Shown here piece after piece: positions 34,650-46,468 of a DNA stretch of 64,000 bases. The stretch spans positions 127,501 through 191,500 of the forward strand of contig JAJOZX010005799.1 in NCBI GenBank assembly GCA_023014485.1, given 5' to 3'. Every line of letters begins with the position of its first letter. Position 1 is the first letter of the stretch. This DNA comes from Bathynomus jamesi (taxonomy: Eukaryota; Arthropoda; Malacostraca; Isopoda; Cirolanidae). The position numbers were made by a program, and so were the translations under genes. The notes beneath the pieces were generated by a model that did not search any database, was not told the DNA's origin, and saw only the letters and a program-made list of their open reading frames with translations.

Positions 34650-35120
34650 AATGTCTCTTGGTTCCTGCACTACAGTTCAAGAACAAAGAAGAATAGTTCA
34701 TACCTTGTCTCGATACCCAAACCATCAAAGAGGACACTTAAATGTGAAAAGTTCAGTGGAAAACGGTCTTTAACAGACTACAGCAAAAGTGGTAGAATGC
34801 ATCCAAACGTCTACAAGAACTTTTAGGAATTATCTTCAAAACCCATTCTGTAACTGTACTGTAGAGCAACAATACAGAGGACTGACAAAAGTAAATGGAC
34901 ATCACGATGATTGTATTCAAGAACAAATGACAAAGTTAATCAATGGAATGCCAGAACGTGTGTTAGCTTTACACAATGGAAAGGGGAAAGCAACACAATT
35001 TTAAATATAGTGATTCAATAAATCTGTTGTTATTTATTGACTTTTATTATCAACTTAAAACTATGAAAAAAACAAAAAAAAAGAATGTGTCTATTTACTT
35101 TTGTCAACCCTCTGCACGAA
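34650..35120 (+). mobile_element. Internally deleted Tc1-like element
   Basis: The N-terminal region (34652-34945) looks like a Tc1 helix-turn-helix: VECIQTSTRTFRNYLQNPFC. It is fused within ~10 codons to a Tc1 C-terminus: MTKLINGMPERVLALHNGKG with KATQF and stop at 35004. The catalytic core between them is missing. The far end ends TTTACTTTTGTCAACCCTCTG, a Tc1-like terminus; I could not find the matching left end. Confidence 0.55.
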
Positions 35121-35179
35121 AGCGGAGAAAATATTAATGGGAAAGAGAGGGTGGAATTGACTCATCCATCAAACCTTCG

Positions 35180-35670
35180 GAAATAAATATTTTTTGACAG
35201 TGGACACGTATGATTCTGATGGCGTTCCGCATAAGACTATTCGATGAAACGCCTGTAAGCGATCACTAACCACGGCGGAGTGTCTGCCATGGTTTAGGGT
35301 AAATTTGGATCGCGGAGAAGTCATAGTTGATGTCGTGCAGAGGAATTGTAGCATCTGATCCGAAGATCAACATCCTTCAAGAGGAACTCCTCCCTATTTA
35401 TGGAAGTGCGCGATCAGTTCACAGACGGAGTCTTTTTATGGATGTTAGTTCACATTATCAAGTATGCTGAATGTGTCTGGAATAGCCTTGATTGACCTCT
35501 TGAGACAGAATCAGTGCAGAACAGTTTAAAAAGATTATATGATTCACATTTTAACGAGATGGGGATGCATTGCCAGAAACAATGCAATAATACAGGTCTC
35601 AGAAAATGTCCAAGCGTAGAGCTGCATGCTTTTCGAGAGGAAAATGGCCATTCTACCAAGTATTAATTAA
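35180..35670 (+). pseudogene. Decayed Tc1-like transposase remnant
   Basis: Across shifting frames I see ITNHGGVSAMV (the usual HGGGSVMVWG), an ILQEELLP-like block, and a C-terminal tail FREENGHSTKY. The order and spacing fit a Tc1 catalytic domain but similarity is weak and stops are frequent. This differs from the 1734/10331 family. Confidence 0.4.
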
Positions 35671-35764
35671 GCCCATGTACTTCCCTTATAAAATATAAAC
35701 TTGGTTACCTTAGTTTTGCTTCGACCTGAATTGTTTATTCTGACAAAGGTCAAGCTTGTCACTT

Positions 35765-35995
35765 CACTTTAGACGTACAGTTTAACGTGGAATCCGAACC
35801 ACGCCCCGCCAGAACCTCAGCGTCTTAACAACTAGGCAAGACCAGGGCACCAATTTATCTACCAAACAATTTCTTTCGTGTGGAAGGATGAACAGCTGGG
35901 TTTTGCTGCGCGCCGCCTGCCGTCACCGGGTCTCGATCCCAGACCCGATGGATTCGTAGTCAGTGACGCTAACCACTACACCAACGAGGCGCATT
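35765..35995 (-). repeat. SINE with two tRNA-like modules
   Basis: On the minus strand from 35993, GTTGGTGTAGTGGTTAGC is an A-box and GGGATCGAGACCCGG a B-box, with CTGACTACGAATC resembling a tRNA-Arg(ACG) anticodon arm. About 110 bp later a second set follows: TTGCCTAGTTGTTAAGACG and GTGGTTCGGATTCCACG. The second B-box block is the body start shared with the 5S-headed SINE at 712. Confidence 0.65.
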
Positions 35996-36044
35996 ATATA
36001 TATATACATATATGAAAATTATTTCACGAACGTAACACGTGAAA

Positions 36045-38495
36045 AATATTTATGATGAATAAAACCACGAAGGAAAGGAAACACAGAATGGTGCTCAAGC
36101 GCTTTCGTCTAATGACATCCTCAGGAACACTGAAGTACATAAAGAGTTACAGCCTATATATAGGTTACAGAAAAAAAAAATATATATATATATATATACA
36201 ATAAACGGAGAAACAAAATTAAAGGATTGTGGGCGGCGCACACAAATTTATAAGGAAAAACTATCGATTTTTAGCACAAGATTAAATGAATTGTTTCCAA
36301 CCAATGTTATAGATAAAAAAAAATATATACAAATTTATACTGGAAATCTGCCCAGGTTTTAGCACTCTGCCAGGTTGCCAGGTTTGTGGGTTTTAATAAG
36401 ACCGTAAAGGTAGGTCCTGGAGAAGCTCGTTCCAGGACCCCGCCACATACAGCAAACTTAGGAAGAACCCGCAGGATGACGTCATCAAATCATTTAATAG
36501 TGGCTTGAAACGCATTCTCAAAGATCATAAGGACTTAATTCCGCTTTTCATGTCCACTTCACCTTCTCTGCCCTACCTTTACGGTCTTATTAAAACCCAC
36601 AAACCTGGCAACCTTATGCGCCCTATTATTAGCTCGGTGGGCTCTATTACTTATAAACTCTCCAAATGGCTTGTCAAAGTCTTGTCCCCCATTCTCGGAA
36701 CTATCTCGGATTCACATGTAAAAAAATTCCATGGATCTTACTGAAAAACGGAATAATGCACGTACTGAAACTAACGATAGATTGATCAATTTTGACGTTT
36801 GTTCATTGTTTACAAAAGTGCCGATTGACGATATGCTTGACTTTCTCTCCCAAGAATTACATAAGTATGACCTGCCACTACCTTCACACATTGTTTTGGA
36901 ACTTATTAAGCTTTGCATCAAAGACTGTAAATTCACTTTCAATAACGAGTATTATCAACAAGTTTTTGGGATGGCCATGGGCATCCCCTTGTCGCCCCTC
37001 CTCTCCACTCTTTATATGGAGTTTTTCGAAATTACTTACATTCCGAGAATCCTGGGGGTTGGCATCCCTTGGTTGCGGTACGTCGACGATATTTTGTGTA
37101 TCTGGCCCATGAATCGTGACCTCGATAACTTCCTCCTTCAGTTAAATGATCAAGTCCCCTCCATTAAGTTTACTTTAGAAGTGGAACAAGACAATTCAAT
37201 CCCATTTTTGGATGTGCGTGTACATAGGGAAAGCCCAGGTTTTAAGTTTAGTATCTATCGGAAAAAAAAAACAATTTGTCCTACGTACACTTTTACTCGG
37301 GACATGACACCCCTACTAAGAAGGCCATTTTTTCTTCAATGTTTCTCCGCGCCCTTAGGATCGCCAGTCCGGAATACATCGATGCCGAATTAGAAAAAAT
37401 CAACGGTATTGGAAGTGATCTGTGTTATCCATCTGCGTTTATGGAATCTTGTCTCAACAAGGCAAAACGAACTTTCTATCGTGTCAATAATAACACTCGT
37501 ACTTTGTCAAAAAATATTTTAGTACTTCCATTTTTCCCGGGCTTTTTAGGCATTGCTAATGTACTTAAACTTTTGGATATTAATGTAGTATTTTCATATA
37601 ACAATATTGTGAAAAATATCTTAGTAAAAAATAGCCCTACCAATAATTCAGGTATTATCTATAAAATTGGTTGGAAACAATGTGATTCCTTTTACATAGG
37701 TCAGACGGGAAAGCATTTGCACACACGTATAAAACAGCATCAATATTCCGTTAGAACAGGACAGTTGTCCAGTGCCCTTTTTGTCCATTTGTCAGAGTTA
37801 TCCCACTGTATTGATTGGAATAATGCTTCAGTTTTATTTCACTCTAGCAACATTGTTAATAGAAATATTCTTGAGTCTGCCATTATCCAACTTACAAATA
37901 ACTTCAACATAAGCAAAGGTCTTTTTCAACTCGATCCTGTTGTTTTGAATTCCTTCAGAACAGATTTAGATAAGAAATGTAGAACGCTAAATCTTTGGTA
38001 AACTTGTATGCCACCCTAATAACTTTTAGTTTTCAATTTTTATATACAAAAAGGGCAGAGTGCTAAAACCCGGGCAGATTTCCAGTATAAATTTGTATAA
38101 TTTTTTTTTTTTATCTATAACATTGGTTGGAAACAATTCATTTAATCTTGTGCTAAAAATCAATAATTTTTCAATTTTTACATACAAAAAGAGCAGAGTG
38201 CTAAAACCCGGGCAGATTTCCAGTATAAATTTGTATATTTTTTTTTTTATCTATAACATTGGTTGGAAACAATTCATTTAATCTTGTGCTAAAAATCGAT
38301 AGTTTTTCCTTATAAATTTGTGTGCCCCGCCCACAATCCTTTAATTTTGTTTCTCCGTTTATTGTATATATATATATTTTTTTTTTCTGTAACCTATATA
38401 TAGGCTGTAACTATGTACTTCATTGTTCCTGAGGATGTCATTAGACGAAAGCGCTTGAGCACCATTCTGTGTTTCCTTTCCTTCGTGGTTTTATT

Positions 38496-38505
<10 letters not shown>
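36045..38505 (+). mobile_element. Penelope-like element with inverted arms
   Basis: The coding core (36440-38001) is followed by a 3' region that recurs inverted at the left. Left 36051-36385 is the reverse complement of 38055-38480 (landmarks GGCAGAGTGCTAAAACC, CAGTATAAATTTGTATA, GGTTGGAAACAATTCA). The right arm holds a tandem duplication of ~125 bp (38055 and 38180). The left arm continues (36383-36425) into an inverted 43-bp piece of the element's own RT region (copy at 36572-36613), so the left side is a partial copy in head-to-head orientation. Confidence 0.8.
36440..38001 (+). pseudogene. Penelope-type reverse transcriptase with GIY-YIG endonuclease
   Basis: Copies element RNA at nicked DNA. 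The first frame (36505-36744) has YLYGLIKTHKPGNLMRPIIS. The second (36731 on) has INFDVCSLFTKVPIDDML (motif A), GMAMGIPLSPLLSTLYMEFF (motif B) and WLRYVDDIL (motif C). The third (37276-38001) has RALRIASPEYIDAELEKI, then the GIY-YIG domain GIIYKIGWKQCDSFYIGQTG with KHLHTRIKQHQ. The frames change at homopolymer A runs (36720-36726, 37261-37271), so two indels would account for the breaks. The N-terminal part of the RT is missing. Confidence 0.85.
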
Positions 38506-38545
<40 letters not shown>

Positions 38546-38577
38546 GAATGAACTCAGAATGGTTCCCTGAGGTTTTC

Positions 38578-38926
38578 CATGATACACACAGACCGCGCAT
38601 GGAACAAGGAACCCTTCTAGACTAATTAAATCCACTATAGTCCGAACAAGCAATGGTAAATGACAAATACCACAGTCCCTCTTTTTCATGATGCCAGCCC
38701 GACGCGGGCAACGGGCCACTCGCAAAGGATCCTGTCTGCTTTGCAGATGGCTGGTGGGGGAAGCTATATTTTTGGGACCTCTTTGCGAGTGGCCCGTTGC
38801 CCGCGTCGGGCTGGTATCATGAAAAAGAGGGACTGTGGTATTTGTCATTTACCATTGCTTGTTCGGACTATAGTGGATTTAATTAGCCTAGAAAGGTTTC
38901 TTGTTCCATGCGCGGTCTGTGTATAT
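38578..38926. repeat. Foldback element, second family member
   Basis: ~150-bp inverted arms around a short centre at about 38740-38755 (GATCCTGTCTGCTTTGCAGATGG region). Arm landmarks CCCGACGCGGGCAACGGGCC and GGTAAATGACAAATACCACA match the family at 30622-31600. This is a compact version lacking the inner 250 bp. Confidence 0.8.
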
Positions 38927-39448
38927 ATATATATATATATAAAATCATCGATGCATTCATAGTTTAAGGAAAGCATGAAGAGTCAAACAACTTTTTACAC
39001 AGAGCACCATTCCGCCCCATACTGCTCCTTGTATCAGCTCGCAGCAGCATTGCCAAGCAAATAGTGGGTCAAAGTACTGACGAAGCTTTAGTACGCGGTT
39101 CATCAACATATATGAGGAGATGATGTCTGTCTGACTGTTCTATGTTAGTTTATACACGCCTAAACGGCGATGGTAATCTGCAAGAAATTTCGTATACACA
39201 TTAAAGGAGAACCAGGGAAAGTTTTAGTTACGCATCCGCCCCCCCCCCCTAGTCTCTCTCTAGGGGAGGACTTGGGGGAGGCTTTCTAAAAGACTAGAAT
39301 AAGCTGCACCAAATTTAGTATACATATTAAAGGAGAACCAGGAAAGGTTTTAGTAACACACGCACCCTTCTCAGTACCTCTCTAAATTGTTTCAGGGAGC
39401 TTTTGCAGCGCAAGGCACAACAGACATGTTAGTATATATGACATGTTA

Positions 39449-39484
<36 letters not shown>

Positions 39485-40385
39485 AATAACAGGATTTCAG
39501 CGCTCTCTTTCCGGTATATTTAAACTTATAATTACCCTTCATTATCGCTTTATGGCTCATTTATTATTAAAAAAATTAATAGGAAATTTAAATGCACATT
39601 AAAAAATGATCAAACATTGAATTATTTATTCGATGTCAAACCATCAGTTTTGTTTGAGAGAAAAATAATGATTTTCATAAGCAGAAATTGCCTAAAAATT
39701 CTAGATTAAAATAACCTTTACTCGTATATTTATCTAACTCTCTATCTATCTACCTGTCGATCTGGCTTTATGTTCATCTATCCACCTGTCTATCGAAATG
39801 TCTGTCTATCCATCCAGAATTAAATATTTAATACTTGGATATTTATTGACAGGGATCCTATGTGACGATATGAATATTACTGAAGGCAGGCAATTTTTTA
39901 ATAATTATTTTAATCGCATTTATATATATATATATATATATACACAGTATAGATATATATATATGTGTGTGTGTGTGTGTGTTGTGTGTGTGTGTGTGTG
40001 TTTCAAATAAAGAATCTTCATTTATTCTTTTTTTGTTAGTTTCTTCGTTACTGTTTGGAGAGGAACTTTGGTTTGGAGTAAAAGGTTGCCGTCTGGCACT
40101 GTAGTAACAAAGTCGGGATACACCGTGCTACACTTTTATATATACAGTATACCTTATATAGTTCAGTATAATCCTCGACTTTGGTAACCAATGATTTTTG
40201 AGCAATTTAAATCGATTACCACAAAGCGATTAAGAAACTCCTTCATAGATGTGTCTACTTGCAAACGTAATCATACGTGTATAAGTTAAGAAAAATGTTG
40301 ACATTTAAACACTGTTAATTATTTAAAGCTAATGACTTCTTATAAGCTCTTCATTCGTTCTTGTTCTTATTTTCTAAATTATATG

Positions 40386-40419
<34 letters not shown>

Positions 40420-40529
40420 GTAATAATAATAATAATAAACAGTCGCATACTTGTCCCTGATTACATATTTCATGATATCTTATCTAATATGATCTGAATA
40501 TACATTGGTGGAAATGGTGAGAAATTGGT
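38927..40529. other. Repeat-rich spacer
   Basis: A ~110-bp unit occurs twice (39178-39275 and 39300-39375: AAATTTAGTATACATATTAAAGGAGAACCAGG and its variant). There are (AT)n at 39444-39482, mixed (AT)/(GT) at 39928-40001 and (AAT)n at 40387-40438. No gene is seen. Confidence 0.5.
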
Positions 40530-40943
40530 GAGAAATATTTTATTTAAAAAACTAGGAGAGGAAGGTTCCCATTGTACATATTAAATTTATTGAAATTTTG
40601 GTATTCCCACCAATCTTTTACCGTTAGGTGGGGGAATGTACTATCCGAATGTTTTGGCTCTTCTTGCGGGGTGAGACAAGGCTCCTTGCTCTCCCCTATG
40701 CTGCTTAAAGTGTATATTGACGGATTAATTGCTTCACTTAATGAGGCAACAGTGGGATGTTGTGTAGATAACACAATGATAAATAACTTAGTTTATGCCG
40801 ATGATATGGTGTTAATAAGTCCCTCTGTTAAAGGTCTGGATCGGCTACTAAAAGTCTGCGAAGTGTATTCTCAGAATTATGATATTCTTTTTAATGTTAC
40901 AAAAACTAAGGTTATGCAATTTCATCCTAAAAGCAAAATTTGA
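40530..40943 (+). pseudogene. Non-LTR reverse transcriptase fragment
   Basis: Frame 40572-40943 has FWYSHQSFTVRWGNVLSECF, GVRQGSLLSPMLLKVYIDGL (RT motif B) and VYADDMVLISPS (motif C, YADD). It is cut at the left near 40530 and ends exactly where CACTGG copy 3 begins. The style is that of CR1/L2-group elements but different from the LINE at 55-58 kb. It is a fragment, not a gene. Confidence 0.75.
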
Positions 40944-40944
40944 A

Positions 40945-43306
40945 ACATTTTCTGTTTATTGTGATTTTTCTGTCGTTTCTTAATGATTTCGAGGCGCTGA
41001 TTCCAAAAATGATATTGGTTTTGCTCTATCATCAACCGTTTCAAAAATATAGGTTATCACACTTTTCATATGGCAAAGTATATAAAGAAGGCTAACATAA
41101 ATATTTTCTGAAAATAAAAACACTATTGGAAATTAATGTTTATTGAGCCAAAATTGTTTGACAAACCCAAAATGGTGCAAAGGATATAATATATATCATG
41201 AGGAGAACCGATAAGAGAATAACAAGCCTCGTTATGCAGTGTGCGTTCCTTAAAAATGCACTGAAGAACGCGACTTCCGCGTATGAACATTCTTATCTTT
41301 TCTGATCAGCGACCATACGTAGTCTCCCATCATGCCATCATGGAAGCATCCCAATGGCCCTGGTACCTTTTCTCCATCGTTTGAATATTTTTATGGAATC
41401 TTTCGCCATGTTCTTCACTCACATCGCCCAGGTTATCATGAAAAAAGTCTAGATGTGAATGCAGATAGTGTAATTTTAAAGACATACGGCACCCCATTTT
41501 GCCATAGCACTTAATCAAGTTTGACACTAAATCCTTATAGTTTGGTGCTTTATGGTTGCCTAAAAACCCACGAACCACATCACGGAAAGCACACGAAGCC
41601 TCTTTTTTGATCGGAGTCATCTTGGCTTCAAGGTTCTTTGAATTCAACAGCTCCTTGACTTGTGGTCCTACAAAGATGCCAGCCTTGACTTTGGCCTCAG
41701 AGAGTTTAGGGAACATGACCCGAATTTGTTGGAAAACTTCCCCTCCAAAATCTAACGCAGTTGGCCGGAAAAAATTCCAGGTGCGAATGGAGGAAATGTA
41801 TCTTTAAAGACATATTGCAGCCCATTTTTTGATAGGACAACAGCAGGTTTTCCACCAGCTCCCTGTAATTATCAGCTTTGGTTTTTCCGAGAAAATTGGT
41901 TGCTACTAACCGGAAAGCATTCCACGCTGTCTTCTCCTCACCACCTAGGATACGGTCGAACTCCTCATCTCTCAGAAGCTCGCGGATCTGTGAACCAACA
42001 AATACACCCTCCTTGATTTTTGCTTCACTGAGCTTTGGGAATTTACCACCGAGGTACTTAAAAGCTGCCCCCGTTTTATCCATAGCCTTTACAAAATTTT
42101 TCATGACGCCCAGTTTGATGTGTAAGGGTGGTAACAAAACCTTGCTCGATTCTACAAGTGGAGGATACTGAACATTTTTTGTTCAGGTTCCAATGAGTGT
42201 CGGAGTGGCCAATCCTTCTTGATGTAATGAGAAGTCCTAGCCCGACTATCCCATTCACACAGAAAACAGCAATACTTAGTGTAGCCCGGCTGCAGTCCAA
42301 GCACGATAGCAACAACTTTCAAGTCACCACAAACCTGCCACTGATGTTTGTCACAGTTTACGCAGTTCAAAAAGTTGCAATTTCATCTTGTCATATGTTT
42401 CCTTCATGTGGACTGCATGACCAACTGGAATTGATGGCAATACGTTGCCAACATGCAACAAAACAGTTTTTAGACTCAACTTCGATGAATCAATGAACAG
42501 TCTCCACTCATCAGGATTGTGAATAATATTGAGAGCTGCCATCAGACCATCGATGTCGTTGCAAGGTACAAGGTCACCTTCCATGATGAAGAATGGGACA
42601 AAATCTTTTTGACGGTCACGAAACTTACACTAACATTTTCAGCGAGGAGATTCCACTGCTGCAATCTGGAGCCCAACACCGCTGCCTTACTCTTTGGCAG
42701 TTCTAAATCTCTGATAAGGTTGTTTAATTCATTCTGAGTTATCATGTGCGGTTTAGAAGATGTCAAGTTATAAACAAATTCAGGGTCTTGTGAAGTTGAA
42801 GGCTCACAAGTTTCGCAGGTTCCTTCATTCTCCTCGTCCTCTGACTCCAGGGAGAATGTGTGTGGGGGCTCAGGAACGGGTAGTCCTTCGCCGTGAGGTA
42901 CCGGGCGTATAGCAGAGGGTATATTCGGATATTGTAAAATTCACTTTTTCTTCTTGCAAATACCTTTCTTGACTGGAGGCACTATGCAGAAGTAACAATT
43001 GCTGACATGATCTGTTGGTTCCTTTCACACCACTGGCACTGCAAAAGGCATAGATTTCCTTTTCCGATTCAACCACTGGCGAAGGTTTGTTGCACAAGTA
43101 TTGCAGCATATGTGTGGGGCCCAGCTCTTGTCCTGATCTCATCTTACAGCCAAAATAAAGGTGATAGGCTTTCCTAATCACGGCGGTTATAGCACGCTTT
43201 TGTGATGCAAAAGTCAATTCTCCATCATCATTTTCGTATTCAGTGACCCAAAATTAGTAAAGATTGACTACTTTTATTTCCGAAGCATTTTGGCTGTAGA
43301 CCAGTG
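40945..43306 (-). mobile_element. CACTGG transposon copy 3, left end eroded
   Basis: The right end reads CCAGTG followed by TAA (43307-43309). The expected left CACTGG is missing, but the subterminal block is there (GGCGCTGATTCCAAAAATGA, TTGGTTTTGCTCTATCA near 41010). It is a diverged relative of copies 1, 2 and 4. Confidence 0.65.
41330..43217 (-). pseudogene. Chimeric candidate transposase of CACTGG copy 3
   Basis: Order on the minus strand: a degraded zinc-finger region (~43.2-42.9 kb), NPDEWRLFIDSSKLSLKTVL, WQVCGDLKVVAIVLGL, YCCFLCEWDSRA, then LPPLHIKLGVMKNFVKAMD. The segment FPKLSEAK...HSHL(D/E)FF appears twice. The first copy (42040-41763) ends HSHLEFFPANC; the second, diverged copy (41716-41330) reads HSHLDFFHDNLGDVSEEHGE and RFHKNIQTMEKRYQGHW. 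The two are ~60% alike by eye, so this is a fusion of two related genes, not a recent duplication. Frameshifts abound, and the end stops short of the usual ADYCW. Confidence 0.7.
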
Positions 43307-43987
43307 TAATTAATTACTGTATTACATTAAATGTATTACCTTAAATTTTTATTTTTATTTTTATCTTTTATTTTCTAATCCAGTTCCTTTCCAATAAAGG
43401 ATACCATTTTTTGATCATATATGATTTTTTGTTGTATTTTAAGGTTTTCTCTTTATTTCTGATAAATTTGATTGAATATGTTGTTCAGTCTCGGGTGGTT
43501 CAAAAAAGACAAAACTTTGAAATTTATAGGTGATGATATTTTTTCCTATTAAATAAGTCAACAGAAGTTCTTTGACACCATTTTTGTCAAAATCAAAATT
43601 TGTTTTGGGGTTCATCATCGAGGTTGAATTTCTCGGATTTCAGGAAACTTCAGTTTTTCTTTAATTTAGAGCAATTTAGGGAAATTTAGTGATTCGCAAT
43701 AATGGTAGCACTGCAATTTACTAATATAACATTCATTTGTTCCCAAATTTAATTGTATAATTTAATTTACAATAATGAGGCACTTATTTCTTGATTTGTA
43801 TATCATTTAATAAATATTTGAATCATGGCGGTGTCGCATGCTTTCTTCTGTATTCCATTATTCCTGTTTTTTATATTTTGTGGGCGACCACAATGCCACT
43901 TTCTATAGCAAAACGTAACTAAAAACATCGTTCTTTATTGTACAGATGACGATTATATGCATGTTTCATATAATTGAATGTAGGGCC

Positions 43988-44852
43988 CAGTGATGTAGGT
44001 CTCGAGATCGGTCTCGGTCTCGAGACCAATCTCGAGACCCAATTTGCAGATCTCGGTCTCGATCTCGGTCTCGGTTTTTCTCCCCGAGACCTTTCGAGAC
44101 CTCTCGAGACCGTAATGAAAAATACATGTTATTGGCATACTCATGATGGTGGCTTGGTTGAACAGACACAATTCAGAATGTTTATGAAAGTTTGTAAAAG
44201 TAAGGGACTTTAGGTATTCACTAATCAGTCAACCTGTTTTGAGTTGCCACGTTTGTCTTGCGAGGGTGTGTGGGTCTAGATTTTTTTAGGTTAGCGCTAC
44301 AAAAAAATTTGCCCCCCCCTCTCCTCCGTCAGATTAATTTTATTGAAAATGGAAACACTAAATAGAGAATTATATATATTATATATATTATATATATTGA
44401 GCGTGTATTTAGCCATGGAGGCATAATAATGAGGCCCCACAGAAGTCGAACTTCAGCAGATCTTCTGAGCATGCTGATGTTCCTTAAATGTAATGAGCAC
44501 CTATCATGCTTTAAATAAATGCACAAGTCAAACCTTCTGTAACAGATATAAAAAAAGTAAATAAATAAAAAGTACGTGTATATATATTCATTTGTTAATT
44601 TATAGGCTACACTTTTTGCATTCAACACACTACATCTGAGAAAGTAGTTATTAGTTTATTAATATACTTAACAGTCTAATTTCCATAGTAGTGTAAAACA
44701 AATTGAAAGGGCATGAGCTTGGTCTCGATCTCGATCTCGGTCTCGAATTTTAAGGGTCTCGATCTCGGAAGGTAGATCTCGATCTCGAACCTTTGATCTC
44801 GGTCTCGATCTTGATCTCAGTCTCAAACTTGGTGGTCTCGACTACATCACTG
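43988..44852. mobile_element. hAT-like non-autonomous element C (GATCTCGGTCTC motif)
   Basis: The ends CAGTGATGTAG and CTACATCACTG are flanked by a perfect 8-bp duplication GTAGGGCC (43980-43987, 44853-44860). ~130 bp inside each end is built of GATCTCGGTCTCGA variants. The middle is AT-rich. It is 865 bp with no transposase. Confidence 0.85.
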
Positions 44853-46468
44853 GTAGGGCCATGTCAAACCCACTACAGTTCAAGACGTATTTTTTTCAGT
44901 CAATGATTTCTTAAATTCTGTATAGTCTGTCTAGCGTAAGGTTGTTACCTCAATTACAATTAATTTTCTGTTGCAGATTGATTTTGTTTGTTAAAATATT
45001 CTAGTAATGGTATAAGAGTGATTGCGAAATGAACCAGAACAAAAAGGACGAGGTTTCGCCTTCAGTTCCCGTACTGAGACACTCGACCGAACGTTTCCTG
45101 ATAGAACAGCCGACACACTCTATCCGCGACTCGAAATTGCCAACTGCCCGAGAAGTTCTTAGTTATTTCTTTTACGTTAACGAAAAGTGCCGTAATAGGC
45201 GAGAAGCGGTCAAAATAACTGTTGACAATGTTCTTACATTCTGGGCGATGGCTAGAATTAAGACAATGTGGCCATACGACTGCATCAAGAAGCTGGAAGC
45301 TTTGTGGAGTGAGTGGAATGCGCTAAACAGAAACGGGAAAAGGGAATCTGACCCTGGAGAAAAGAGAAAGCTGTTTACGGACAAACTTGATCGACTTTGG
45401 GACATCGGAGCGGATGATGCGATCGAAGAAATCAAATGCAACAGATTCCTAAATGCGTACGATAAAGACGAAGATATCAGTTTTTATATAGATCAACGTT
45501 CAGAAAGACTCGGTACAATGTCTGGCAATGACAAAGTGTTTAGCACAAAGAGAAAACAACAAGCAGAAAGGTTAAGACGAGATAAAAATAAGATAGCCCG
45601 ACACTCCAAAGATGCGAGCCTTCATTCTGTAGCTTCCACTTCAAAGGAACAGCATTATGCTGAAGCCTTCTCTGAGAACTCGGATGACTCTGAAAGTAAT
45701 GATAATTCTAAACGGATCAATGGTTCGGATAGTCAATTCGTTGCACCCACAAAACGATGTACTGAAGACACAGTTTCTGTCAATCTGCCTCAAAAGCTTC
45801 TGAGATGTACTTCCATTATTGAGATGGCCGATCGATTCCGCCTGTCCAACAATCAGGTTTGTTTACCGGTTGATCTACTTTCGTATAACATATATATATA
45901 TATCAGTACAATTAATTTACACGTGTTGGCTTTGTTTGTACAATTACTTCTCTTAAAAATGTTGTGTATCTTATTTTTATTAGGTTGCTGGAGTTGTCAG
46001 CACAGTTGTGCGATCAGCAGTTCCACCGGTGGATCTTGACCAATTTAACATCTCCAAGGCAACTACAGTGAGACAGAGAGCATTACATCGACGTGAAGTG
46101 GCACAAAGAGTAAATTTGTCCCTCCAAAATATGTTGTAGTACACTGGGATGGAAAGATGATGAAGGTATAGAAATAGATGTATAACACTGGGCAACACGT
46201 ATTTTATTGAATGATATCTGACACTTGATTCTAGGTAATGTGGGTGCGCTGAATACGAATTTCAACTCGGTTTGGCTCTATCAGGTCCTGATTCTTGTCG
46301 ACAGCCTATGTGCCATTTTCCAGATTTTTCAAATTAGGACTAAAAAATTAAGTCATGTGTTAAATTTTTTTTTCAAGTTTCATGAATACAAGCAGTTCAA
46401 ACTACAGTAAAATTACATTATAACGATAGAAATGACTTAAAATAAAAAAACAAACAGATATGAAGCTT

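Noticed and set aside
35450..35659. Minus-strand open frame of 69 codons
   Set aside because: Antisense shadow of the Tc1-like remnant at 35180-35670.
38430..38475. CTGAGGA...GAAAG motif in the Penelope arm as a hammerhead ribozyme
   Set aside because: Stem II (GTC/GAC) is only three pairs and no UH cleavage site follows a plausible stem III.
43953..44171. Arg-Asp repeat protein
   Set aside because: Produced by the GATCTCGGTCTC repeat of hAT-like element C.
44700..44850. CRISPR-like direct repeats
   Set aside because: Units are short, degenerate and contiguous without spacers, and lie inside a hAT-like element end in a eukaryotic genome.
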